DNA from: Allium sativum
Taxonomy: Eukaryota > Streptophyta > Magnoliopsida > Asparagales > Amaryllidaceae
Direction: 5' to 3'
DNA: 64,000 nt
Assembly (NCBI GenBank): GCA_030737875.1
Contig: CM060915.1
Location: 906,200,677 to 906,264,676 of the forward strand
Shown here one piece after another: positions 32,341 to 43,531 of the stretch. The notes beneath the pieces were generated by a model. The model was not told the origin of the DNA, searched no databases, and saw only the letters and a program-made list of their open reading frames with translations. The position numbers and the translations under genes are program-made. Each line of letters begins with the position of its first letter. Position 1 is the stretch's first letter.

Positions 32341-33397
32341 CGTATCTCTGGGTAGGAATGGTGGAGGCACTAGTCTAGTAGGGGAATGATGCATGGGTGC
32401 AGTAGATTACCTTATACTTTTGGATCCGCCTCTTTTATCAGATATACTCATATTAATACCGAGGAGGATAATCGCAACTTTGTCAGTGAATATTTCCATA
32501 ATCAAACTTGCACTTTTGGTAAGTGTATAGCCCTTCAACATCGACAAAGAACAATCCACTTATACCAAGTTGTCCTGAGTGGGGATCTTATTTTCCTTTG
32601 TCTATATCTCTTTCCCTTTCACATTTGCGTATCCTGCGCTCTCTATCTATTTTCTTTTCTCCTTCTCAAACTATTTTGCTTGCATAAAACAAAAGTTAGA
32701 GGAAATCAATCAATGCATAAGTAAGCATTGTGTTATGCAATGTTTATGAGTATGTGTCCTAGTGTCCCCCTCAACGAACCAGTTTTTAGCTTACTCAAAA
32801 GGAGTCATCTCCCCAATGCACCATGGCGTTGGAACCATCTCCAAACTTGGAAGGAAGATTTCAATATTAATATACCTGAAACTGAAAGATGATGTTTCAA
32901 GTGGCATTTTATCTAAACCCTTAAACTGTTCATCCATATCCATTGACACGGTTGTTTTGATTATTGTTGTAGGATTTCGACCTCGTGACTTCACTCGTTC
33001 TTACGTTATCTATTAGAGAAGGGACAAGGGTAAGTTTCAGATCATCTCCTCTCTCAAGATTTTCTTCATCGACTATATATTCGTTTCAACCTCCTCTTGA
33101 ACTTCACCAAGTTCCTCCTCAACCGAGGGCGCATGCAAATGCATGACAAAGGGTATGCCACCTACTCATTCCCCTCTATGTCTCCCTCTTCAACGATTAT
33201 CTCCTCATTGAGGCCGTGACAAATTGAACGGTCCTCGTGTAATAAGTCTAGCATGTGTAGGAGATAGTCTGAAATCGGAATCTATGCAGGCGATATTGGA
33301 CTTCTGTTCACTTAGGGATAAAACCTTATTCAAGTACTATTCACTAGCTGGTCTCGAAGGATTGCATGCAAAATTCAAATTTCATGTTAGTATAGAG
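32341..33397. other. Unassigned part of element B
   Basis: Frames on both strands (plus 32386-32724, minus 32791-32994) have no motif I can name. It lies between recognisable parts of the antisense gene and probably belongs to it or to an intron. Confidence 0.35.
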
Positions 33398-33405
33398 CTT
33401 ACGAC

Positions 33406-34218
33406 CATGGTTTTAAATCTCGGGTATCAGCCACGTTTCATCTCGGGAGTTTTAGAGACTTGATCTCATATCAGGGAAGATCTCAAATGAGATGAATCTA
33501 ACTCAGGGGTTCATCTTGGATTTCTATCTCTAGTCTGGAAGTTCATATTGAAATAATCTCAGGGTACATGATATGTTAAAAAATGATAATCTTACACAAT
33601 GTTTTTTATGAATACTATTATAAGCATAGTAACTTAAACGTGAATTGCAAATCACTTCATTATTCTTATTTTACGAAAGCTCATTCATACTCTAAATCAA
33701 ATATGCTTATAATAGAAATATAAAACGATGAAAATTGATTAGTGCTAACAACATATGATCTTGAACATGAATTATTATTAGACATAAAACATAAAAAGGC
33801 CCAAAACATCAAAAAAAATTAGCATAAGTAAAACATGAAATACATAATTTCATAGGTAACTTGTATGTAAAAAAAGACGAATATGAAAATCATAAGCATT
33901 GTAGAATATATATGAACATATAATACAGTCATTTAACATGAAAAATGTTAAATAGCAGGAGATTATCATAGTTGGATTTGATTTTTTTAATTATTGTTCT
34001 AGTTCAGGAACGAATTTAAATTTTAACCTAAAAAACCAAGATCTCACACGATATTCTGGTATCTCCTCTCAGTCAATAAATTGTTTGATATTGCAATATC
34101 TTAGATGATATATTCAAAAGGAGATTTACAGTTAGATATGTTTGTTTCATTTAGAAAGGAGCCTAAAATGAGATCTCGGACGAGATCTCAAGTGATATTT
34201 TTGAGATCTGAAACAATG
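33406..34218. mobile_element. Non-autonomous hAT-type DNA transposon
   Basis: An 8 bp target duplication, CTTACGAC (33398-33405) and CTTATGAC (34219-34226), flanks inverted ends CATGGTTTTAAATCTC and CATTGTTTCAGATCTC (13 of 16 match). Eight-base duplications and CA-starting ends are hAT hallmarks. Subterminal regions are full of ATCTC/GAGAT words, as hAT ends often are. The 813-base AT-rich body has no transposase frame. It lies in the antisense gene region of element B. Confidence 0.8.
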
Positions 34219-34389
34219 CTTATGACTCGACTAACTTGAATTATTATAAGTGAATGTCAATACACTTACATCCTTCTATCCATTACCTTGTAATCCCTAG
34301 CGGACATCATATGAAGAACTAATCATGCTTAAAGTTGTTGAGCATGTTTTGTGCCACAAGGATGGCTCGATTATTGGGCAGAGCTTGTT

Positions 34390-34915
34390 AGTACATAAGT
34401 GAAGGGAGTTCTCTATAATGATTAAAAGAGTATAAGTATCTGATATTTTATCTAGTTGGCTCACGAACCAAATTCTCTATAAAAAATGTAAGTCCAAGCA
34501 GGAAGGGCACAACTATGCGGATATAATTGTGTTAGCGCTAATCGCATAGTAAAGCATATCCTGAATGAATGTAAAAAGGGGGCATCCACCTAATGGAGCA
34601 CATATGTCTACTACAAGTAGTGAACTCTTGTAGAGGTGCATGCACTCTATCATCCCGTCTGAGTGCCATAACATCGTTTGGTGACATACCATAATTTATA
34701 CAGATTCGCGCCAACATTGCTTCATTAATCTTGGATGCAACGGAATTTGGGGGATGCTCCAAGGCCACTGCATCTTCCAAAGTATTCGTTGCAGGCTAAA
34801 CACCTTCCTAATCGATCTCTACTTCCCCGACCTCTTTATGGACCCACTTTTACTTGCTACGGCTTCCTCAACATTTATTTCATCACCTGCTGATCTAGCA
34901 ATGGCTACATTTCAA
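34390..34915 (-). pseudogene. Element B antisense gene, N-terminal Transposase_28-like domain
   Basis: The minus strand reads SADEINVEEAVASKSGS, then EDAVALEHPPNSVASKINEA and MLARICINYGM. After a variable stretch and a frameshift it continues HSFRICFTMRLALTQLYPHS and CALPAWTYIFYREFG. The pattern (helix plus a Y-G/IP turn, a PP..HS strand, then L-TQL-P and W) recalls the plant 'putative gypsy type transposon' domain (Pfam Transposase_28), here inferred without a search. Read with the coiled coil at 29100-29997, this gives the usual order for such proteins. It is broken by frameshifts and by the hAT and element C insertions. Confidence 0.55.
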
Positions 34916-36672
34916 GATGCTCGTCATAATTAAGACCTTCAGGTTAATATGCTTGCTGGGATTGGATTGATTCTTTAAAAGCCAAAAGGTTTATAGACGA
35001 AGGACTTGATGCGTTCGCCGAATGAATGGATTTTGATATGATTCAGTACTCTCGGCCTACAAGCCTTTGAGTCGTCTTAAACTTCTAGTGGACATAATTC
35101 ACTATATAACCTATGTTCTCTCCTCCATATTAGTGCAAAACTAACATGGAACGTGTATTATTGTGCATGCTTATGCAGTTTAATTAAACGTTTCAGAACA
35201 TGATGGCGTGCTTTAGTTTAAAACTGAAGCTACCGCCATCGCTAACCGTTTGTCCAACGATTGGATTGAGTCACGGATTTCCATTAAAGACCAAATCGGA
35301 AAATGAAGTTCAGGATCAGTAGTTCATTCATGTGTCTACGATCCAATTTTATGCTTTATCCTACATGCATGTCTAAGTTATTGGTACAATTTGGTATCTA
35401 ATGCATTCTTTGTGTGTAGAGCAATCAAGCTATCGATGTGATGATGACAAAATCAAGAAATCAGATTTTGCAAATGAATCCTAACATGAACGTATTCACG
35501 ACAGCGTAAAATCGAACATTGAATCGAGTGGACAAATCACATCACCATATTAACAAATCCCTTCCATATTCGAAACTCCTGTCTAATTATCTTACATCCA
35601 GATCTGATCCAATATCTCGAATACTAGATCTGATCTAGTTTGCTGGTTAACTCCTATATCCTTCTCTGTTCTAACCAAATTCTTCCTCTTTCTCCTTCCT
35701 TACCTACGAATCCGCTCCTCTACCGAACAACCGTAACCATCTCCATGCTTACTAGCATGGCCTAGCATAATCTCCTAGTTTTCGCCCCATTATTTCATCA
35801 TCAACAGTCCCTAAGTACTTATATCAAAATGGGTACGAAAGCATACCTACCTCGGGTTAGGTGTTAAATGCTCGGTGTCTAAACAGGGGTCAGTGGCGCT
35901 AAAACAAAGCTAGACAAAGGAGGAGGCCATGACTGCGTAGACGTATGGAAAGAGAGGCATTGGTTCGATGTAAATCAAAAATCTTTCATCGACAGGAAAA
36001 TAGAACGGAAATAAGAAAGTGATTCAACTATTTACAGGGAGGGAAAAATACTGGTTCCTGCACAATATTTCTTTAATATAAAAAAATGCAAAGTGTGAGA
36101 TCGGTGTTCATCCCTTTAAATGGATCCATACTGATCCCTCATCCTACATTCAGAATAAATAGAAGAAAAAAGGAGAGGGATCAGAACAATTACTTGAACT
36201 TTCATATTCATGTTTATATGTGTTAATTTCTAGGCATACAATCAATTATGCGAACATAAGTTAAGTATCAAATGTGCACTTATCAATGTAAAACTAATTA
36301 CTCGATTCCTAACCATATGTTCAATGCTTAGGATCAAAGTAACTCTAGAAATTGGCATGTATAACCTTAGGCACACATTTACATTTTCGTACGCTATTTA
36401 CAAAAAATTTCCAACGTATCCCAAAAGACCATGACGAGCATGTAAATGCATATGAAACTTCGAATCGATAATGATTTGCTTAACTCATGTTTTAGCAAAA
36501 GCCGACAGCTAAGGGTTAATTTCTTCAATTGGCAGAAATTAGGTGTTCACTTGAAAATTATGAAAAAGTACAATCAAGATGGTTGAGTTCAGACAAATTA
36601 AGATAGTTAACAAGGCCAGAATTGCATACTTATACTGATGAAACTGGACAAAGCATCTCGGCTATTCATAAG
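34916..36672. other. Unassigned 3' part of element B
   Basis: No gene or further element is recognised between the antisense gene and the second LTR-like copy. The stretch at 35580-35660 has three TCTGATC(T/C)A words. No clear polypurine tract precedes 36673. Confidence 0.4.
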
Positions 36673-36936
36673 TGACACACTCCTTGTTATACATAACTCA
36701 AAGGAAGTGTCACAACCATTCGCTGACCGAATCATGGGATCAATTACTACCGACAAGGCTTGTTTTAGTTCAAAGTACATTACGTTCTCATAAGACGTAT
36801 TTTAGGGGCAAGTGTAACTTGGCCTTTTGGACCGATTATCATAATCTATTCAGATTGCTACAACTCGATAATTATCAAGGCTAATGGGTTAGAAACATCA
36901 CTTGAAGGCCTAGACATCAATTCCGACCTGCTGAGT
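36673..36936 (+). mobile_element. Element B-type LTR, left part
   Basis: From about 36825 it matches the 5' LTR: CCTTTTGGACCGATTATCAT, CTCGATAATTATCAAGGCTAA and GCCTAGACATCAATTCC. It begins TGACACACTCC. The LTR resumes at 40207 after a 3.3 kb insertion. Confidence 0.6.
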
Positions 36937-39900
36937 ATAACAATATGATTTATGTTTGATGATAATAAATTGTATCTGTACTATTCTATATTACATCACA
37001 TACGGGAAGAAAATATTTATTTTGAATAAATTGCTATTGCACAAAATTTAATATTTAAATAGTTTTTTTACTTAAATAAATATTTTATTTCAACATTTGG
37101 AATAGTACAAACTTTTAACTCCACTATTGTACATATCACTATGATGTGATACATTCAGTTCACATTTTCATAAATTTACATTGACTCCTTACTACTACAC
37201 TCAATTCACTCAGTTATATATATATATATACACATACACACACAACTTTCATGTACAGACTCATGTACATACATGGACACAATTTGTTTTCATACTGCTT
37301 CAGATCCAGTCTAGTCACCTGCATACCTATCACAGAAACACACAGAGTAAAATGAAACAAAAATAAAATTAAATGTAGTCAAATATAATTTTATTTTAAA
37401 TTTTATTTGCCTTAGAATTTCGATGGGTTTCTTATCATCTTTCTTGAGTTGGTCTAATATGTATATACATTTATTTGAGTCTAAACTGCTTGTGATATTC
37501 ACAGTGATTCACTGTAAATACCACAAGGTAGACTAAATACTAGTGCTCACAGATCAATCTCAACACAGCAACAGATGGTCTGCTAATCAAGTCCAGCCTC
37601 AACTCACATTTGTGGTATGTTGATCTTGACCAGCCACGATACATCATATAGTAGTCTACCAATTTAAATAGAAAAATATTTTTTGCATTTATATGTAGTT
37701 ATTTTTCAGCTGAACAGGTACAAAAGTCAAGAATGCTCAAAAGCATATGGACCATGTGAATCAACATAATATAAGCACACATACATACACACACACATGT
37801 ATATATATATACAAACACATCATTGTATATATATACATATATATACATGTATATATATGTATATATATATATGTATATATATATATATGGCAGCACCATA
37901 ATAACTTAAGCACACGTGTACATGGCTCATTTCAGAAGCAAAGTGACATGGCAACAAGAAGATATGGAGTGCATTAAGCAAGAACATACATGGTAGTGCA
38001 TACATTAATCAAGGACATCACTAAGGGACAAATAAGCACAAGGACCAACCATTAATAAACAAGACTGCATTGAAGCAGATAAGCAAGCAAAGTGCAACAG
38101 GAAAATATGATATGGCAAAGTGGAAATTTCAACTAGCAAGAAAACATGCCAAAAATATATATGTATGCAAAGTCCTGGTGCAAGTAATTAATGCACGAAT
38201 ACATGCAGTAACAAAAAATTATGAAGCGAAACAAGGCCGACACAAAATGCCTTAAAGAAAATGTAGCAAGTGACATTTAGGTGCAGCAATGCAGTGCACG
38301 TGTAAACGACAGGTTTGATAAATAGCATAAAAAAGGTGCACATGCAAATTGAAATGGTCATGTGTACAATAGGACATAGCAGTAGCTACAACATAGTGCA
38401 ACCATGGATTACAACAAGTCAAGACAGCCCAAAATTCTCAAACAAGGAATGCACCAATATGTGCAGTGGCAAATGCTAAGAAATAAGCATGTACAAGGAA
38501 CAAGAATATCAAGAACAACAAGCGCAAGCTGGTTTAGCACAACACCAAAATTAAGCAAATAAAATATGTTCTTATCAGTGTATAACTGTTGAACAAAAGC
38601 AATATACACATGCTCACACTCACATAAATATACACATATGAATATATATATATATATGGGTATGTGTAATGTATGTGTATGTATAAGGGTACATAGCCAG
38701 AAAACATTCACATGTCAGAGCTACACAAAACAAACTCAGATCAGGTTCACATGGACAACCAAGAAGATCCAAGTATATGGAAATGCATGACTTGGAAAAT
38801 TTAACATACATAGCAAATGGAACAAGGATGATCAGGAAAGTGTTCGAGGGTATACACAGCATAAAGTTGCAACAAAGAACATAGCAACATGCGTGGGTGC
38901 ATAACCAAAGCAGTGGAGCAGAATTCACAATAGCCAAATGGCAACATGATGTCATAAGCATATGCGAAGCAAGTTGTAAAATCATATCTGTTCTTATCAG
39001 TAATATACAAGTGGGTGGACAACAAGCAATTAAGAGAGTGCAACATCTGTTCAAATAATTAAGTGCATGCATTTTTATTAACAGTAAGAGAAATATAATT
39101 TTCCAAGAAGAATTCAATTGCCTATTTTCAACAATGTTTCCAGAAAACGATTCAAGAATATTTAGCAACAAGATTTCTCAAATGTATAATCTAGCATATA
39201 TGGCAAGGTGTAAAGAATTCAAATCTGAAATGTCATGCAAGAATTTATCAAACGTTGCTCAAAATTATTTGGCAAGAAGTTTTTCATGCAAACTAGTACA
39301 TTTAGTACGAGGATGAATTCAAATATTTCTAGAAAGCATCAAAATAATATTTTCAGAAATATATTTGGCAAGAGGTAATTTCAATACTTTCTAGGAAATC
39401 ATATAGCACTTTTTGGCAAGAAAATCATTCAACATATTTCCAGAAATCAATTGGGTATACGCGGCATGTCACCAACAAAATCAGAGAATCAAAGGGTTCT
39501 AAACCGTATTTATACACCACATCATCACAGACTAAATGTATCAAAAAACCAAGTAATTCAATTGACAAAATAAATCATAGAAACTCACATATTTTCGATC
39601 ATCTACAAAGGTCAAATCGCCGACCAGAGAAAAGCGATCAATTGAAGCTAGCAAAGAACAAATCGCATCAAAGATTCAAGCTTCGCGATTTTGGGAAAAA
39701 CCAAAACCCTAATTTGTTGTTCGGTGGCCATTGAGGAATAAAAGGAAAGCCGATATTTCAAGTGAAACAAAATAAAAGGGGGGCCAACCTTATGTTGATA
39801 AGAATTGTTTGTAAAATGGGGGTTTTGTTTTGTTTTTCAAATTGTTACAACATTGTAATTCAATCTATTGTTTTCTAGTTTTCTTTAAACTAGGGTTCTA

Positions 39901-40206
39901 GCTAAAGGTTTTATAGTTAGGGAAAATATAATCGTATGGTTTAAGATCAGTGCAGGGTTTAGAGCATAGGACTAGAACAATAGAGAGGGGTCACGAATGT
40001 GTTGGTGTTGTATGCGGGATATTGTTTTAATACTTAGTAGAATGCAACAATAGGCAGGGGTTTGCCGAAGCTGGGTAAATTCTATGTCATTTATTTTTGG
40101 CATTTATTTATTCTGTTGTGATCCGTGTGATAAAATTTATATTCCGCCAAACTGCTATAAACCCTATTCACCCTCCTTTAGGGTTAATTTAGATCCTACA
40201 TGAACA
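36937..40206 (+). mobile_element. 3.3 kb insertion of unclear class in the element B-type LTR
   Basis: The LTR match stops at CTGCT (36931-36935) and resumes after GTGCT (40207), possible target copies. The inserted stretch is AT-rich with several microsatellites and a repeated phrase CTGTTCTTATCAGT (about 38570 and 38988). Near its right end ACCCTATTCACCCTCC resembles the leader just after LTRs of SIRE/Maximus Copia elements, so a Copia LTR remnant is possible. No coding motif is seen, and minus-strand frames at 38409-39171 look like chance frames. Confidence 0.45.
37790..37890. repeat. CA/TA microsatellite cluster
   Basis: Runs of ACAC and TATATATGTATATA. A similar TA/CA run lies at 37195-37235 and another at about 38640-38660. 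Confidence 0.85.
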
Positions 40207-40824
40207 GTGCTATACAAAGACGATCACTTCAGCTCACCAAAGCAGAACCCGAGAACTCTTCCACTACAAAACCAATGTTGAGGGATCGGTGCAACTCCAT
40301 GACGAATCGGTTGAATAATACCATTTGAACAATCAGGTGACCATAACTCCCAAACCAGCAGTGCAAACAAGATGAAACTTCATAGAGCCATTCAAGACAA
40401 TGGACGTCGACATGAGAATTCGTGGGGCCCACAACCTCCATATGAGGGATCGGTCTCGATCCTTATAAAGGAATCGAGATCGATCCATCCCTTTACCCAG
40501 TAAAGTCTTGGGTCTTCTATACTTCCTCTTTAACTACCGACTGACTCTTATTTACATATGTAAATACCCACTGTCTATACCAAAAATGGACCTTTTTGGT
40601 ATTTATTTACTTTGTACTTTATGATTCGGAGTTTTACCGGTCCAAGCACTTGTAACCTTAGATTTTGGTAATGAAATGAACAAATCTTCCAAGTGGACGA
40701 AGTCTAATCAACGTCGAAACACTATAAATCATTGTTCAATTTCTATTACAATTCTATCATTCTGTTCCTCTTTTTCCATTTATTTTAGTATATCTATTCG
40801 TTGAACTTGTTGGGTGTTATACCA
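40207..40824 (+). mobile_element. Element B-type LTR, right part
   Basis: Matches the 5' LTR from TCACTTCAGCTCACC to the end GTGTTATACCA, including the TATA box (40464-40469) and the TTTTGGTATTTATTTACTTTG stretch in diverged form. What follows, ATATTTGGTATCAACAAC, looks like a primer binding site rather than flanking DNA. So this copy may be the 5' LTR of another truncated element and not the 3' LTR of element B. Confidence 0.6.
40464..40469 (+). promoter_or_regulatory. TATA box of the second element B-type LTR
   Basis: CCTTATAAAGGAATC, aligned with TATATATAAAGGGATT in the 5' copy. Confidence 0.5.
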
Positions 40825-41384
40825 ATATTTGGTATCAACAACAACATAAGAGCCTTGAATTGAGTTGAGTAGCCATAGAAGTAAAGGAACGTTGGAATAA
40901 TGTATTTGGAGAATAAAATTGGATTAAATATTGTATGCAAATATTTTTACATTAATAAAAGAAAGATATCATGCATTAGGATGCCAAATTAGCATGATCA
41001 ATTTTGATATTTTAGTTAACTAATTGTGTGCTTGCTGCTACAAGTATCTTTATACTGTTGTTTGATATGATTTCTTAAAACAAAACAAAAAATCTTCTTT
41101 GGATAAGCAATATTCACATAGTTCTCTTTTCAATATGACTTATATGCATACACACATATTATATATACACACACTCACTCACTGTACAGGCATTATTCAT
41201 GAAGATAGATGAGGTCTGTATAGACTAATTTTAGAAATCCATTCGCACTTATTTTTTAAATGTAAATTCAATAGGACCATTCAAAAATTCAATGCATGAA
41301 TACTAATATAGTAAAAGACATTAAAAATGATATATTTCATCCCAAAACCAGTGGAGCCAAGGCTCGTATCTGTAAGAGAGGAAA
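40825..41384. other. Unassigned AT-rich sequence after the LTR
   Basis: Begins with a TTGGTATCA primer-site-like word (about 40829). No gag or other coding sequence follows. Confidence 0.4.
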
Positions 41385-41802
41385 CCTTTAGAATTTGTTT
41401 GGCAAGTTGTTATGGTATATTTGGAGAGAGCGAAACACCATATCTTTCAGTAATAAAGAAAAAAGGAGTTGGAACTGTCTAATTCAACTACGATAGTTTC
41501 GAAGATAAATATCCGAAGGTTACTAGAGAAGAAGCTTACCTGCCAATTGGAAGAAGAACATGGATTACTAGAGGATTGGAATTGTGAAAGTCGAACTCAT
41601 AAGAGAGTAAATCGACTCTATAGTCATCATGATTTTTTCTCCACTAATGGTAGAATAAAAGTCAGATGTAAAGTTGTAAAGAGATGAGTTACACATAGAA
41701 AGTGATAGTTAGTTTTGAAGTGTGTCACACATGTGTGCATTTTTATAGTTTTTGGCTATACTGGTTGGGCACAAAGCCCTATAGTAATGAATTAACCAAA
41801 CT
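41385..41802 (+). mobile_element. Small LINE ORF2 C-terminal scrap with 3' end
   Basis: Plus-strand frames read RICLASC then, shifted, WYIWRERNTISFSNKEKRSW, parallel to GKICLTDTVWQEWRERNTRT in the LINE at 2608-3729. A few codons later LPANWKKNMDY follows. The end GGTTGGGCACAAAGCCC is typical of plant LINE 3' tails, before a simple repeat. It is too short and shifted to code. Confidence 0.65.
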
Positions 41803-41803
41803 T

Positions 41804-41849
<46 letters not shown>

Positions 41850-41850
41850 A
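41803..41850. repeat. Compound (CA)n(TA)n microsatellite
   Basis: About 14 CA units pass directly into about 10 TA units, just after the LINE tail. Confidence 0.9.
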
Positions 41851-41851
41851 T

Positions 41852-41920
41852 GAGGGCAAGGGGCAAGTAGTATAGTGGGATAGGTTGTGTCCCTAAAGGT
41901 CGTGAGTTTGAATTCCGAAA
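41852..41920 (+). mobile_element. tRNA-derived SINE head
   Basis: A pol III A box (TAGTATAGTGGGATAGG, from 41868) and B box (GAGTTTGAATTCC, 41904-41916) lie about 35 bases apart, preceded by GAGGGCAAGGGGCAA. This is the usual 5' part of plant SINEs. The 3' boundary is unclear, because AT-rich sequence follows. Confidence 0.55.
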
Positions 41921-42848
41921 CATCAAAATGAGTGATCTACTTGAATAAAACACTAATTTCATTGGATAAAATAAAGGCAACATGTTGAAGTTTGATGAAA
42001 TAAGTTAAAGTTGCATTAACCATTGGTGAAATAATTAAACAAAGAAACTTAAATATTATTTCTCTTGCGTTATTTTGTTATCACTTTTCCTATTTAGATG
42101 AGTGCATTTGTATGGCACACGAAAGAGGTATGGAAATAGACACAGAAGGAAACATGTTCTTATATTAAGAAATGTGTATTTAAAAGAGGTATTAATTGTT
42201 GACGGGTATCAATTGTTTGTTTAAATGTATGATTTGGAAAAGAGATAAATAAAGTATTAATATGTGGTTTCAAGAGATAATTGCAATTAAATTAATGTTG
42301 ATGTCTAGCTCATTCGATGTCAACACAACTGCAACGACCCGAAAATTCCCGCCTTTCGAATCAACCGAAAGCCATACAGGTTTGATCCAAAACAGTAGAA
42401 ATCATCGAACCGTTATGGGGTACAACATATCAGAACAAAACACAAAAGATTATTTCACTGTTATTACAGCAATTTTACATCAGAGTACAACACAAATATC
42501 AGAATAATGAATTACAATATACAGTGGAAAACATAATTACATTCAACGAAAGATTTTCAGATGCTCTAGACACAGCTTTAGCTTCAATCCAGAATCTTGA
42601 TTTCTAAAATATCTAAAAAACCAAGACTACTAACTTCCTGGGTGGAAAATTATAGGCATCCAGAGTTTAGGAAAAAACCAATAAAATCCAAGTCAGACAT
42701 GGGGCTCGTATGAGAAACAAAACAGTTATTACACTTTATTTTAAAGTTTGGTAAATCATGGGACCACGCCGTATAACACGGAACGAGTTTTCTCCACATG
42801 AATACCAATTATTAAAAATCGTAATGCTTTTTAAAAAATGAAGCTATT

Positions 42849-43466
42849 TGTAACGGCCTAGATTTTTGCCGTTTATTTGAATATTTAAAAATGGTTTTAA
42901 AATATCAATTTAAATTATAAATAGCTTGAATTCAATTATTTTGAATATTATATTAATATAAATAATAAAATAATAATTTAATTTAGGATATTTGGAAATA
43001 TATTGAATTTGCAGTTTTATATGAATTGACGATATAAAAAGGGTTTAATTCAGTTATAATTGAATTTTATTAATAATTTCATTTATTAAACGACGTTTGA
43101 ATGTATAGTTTATAATCTAATTATAAAACGAACTGCAGTGGCCGGTAGTTCGTAATATTACGTTTGAATTTAAATGGATGTACATGATCCAATTTAAGTC
43201 AGATTTATTTGAAATAAGAAACAATCGAATCTATTGGATAATAATTTTCTAATGAAGCAGAAAAATCGAGTTTTAACTTGTAGATTTTGTCTTGTGTCTA
43301 AACCAAAATTTCAAATAGTTGTTATGGAATTCGTTAATAAAATATAATGATTTATTATATGAAAATAAAAGTGTTTTTAATGAATTGAATGTCGTTTAAA
43401 TTTAGAATTCAATCTGTTGATTTTAAAATATATGCTAGATTATTTTGAAGTTATATACAATTCTGT

Positions 43467-43531
<65 letters not shown>

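Noticed and set aside
38409..39171. Minus-strand frames of 100 and 183 codons rich in Cys, Leu and His
   Set aside because: They arise from AC/TA-rich and CATG-rich sequence read in reverse; no start context, domain or conserved pattern supports a gene.
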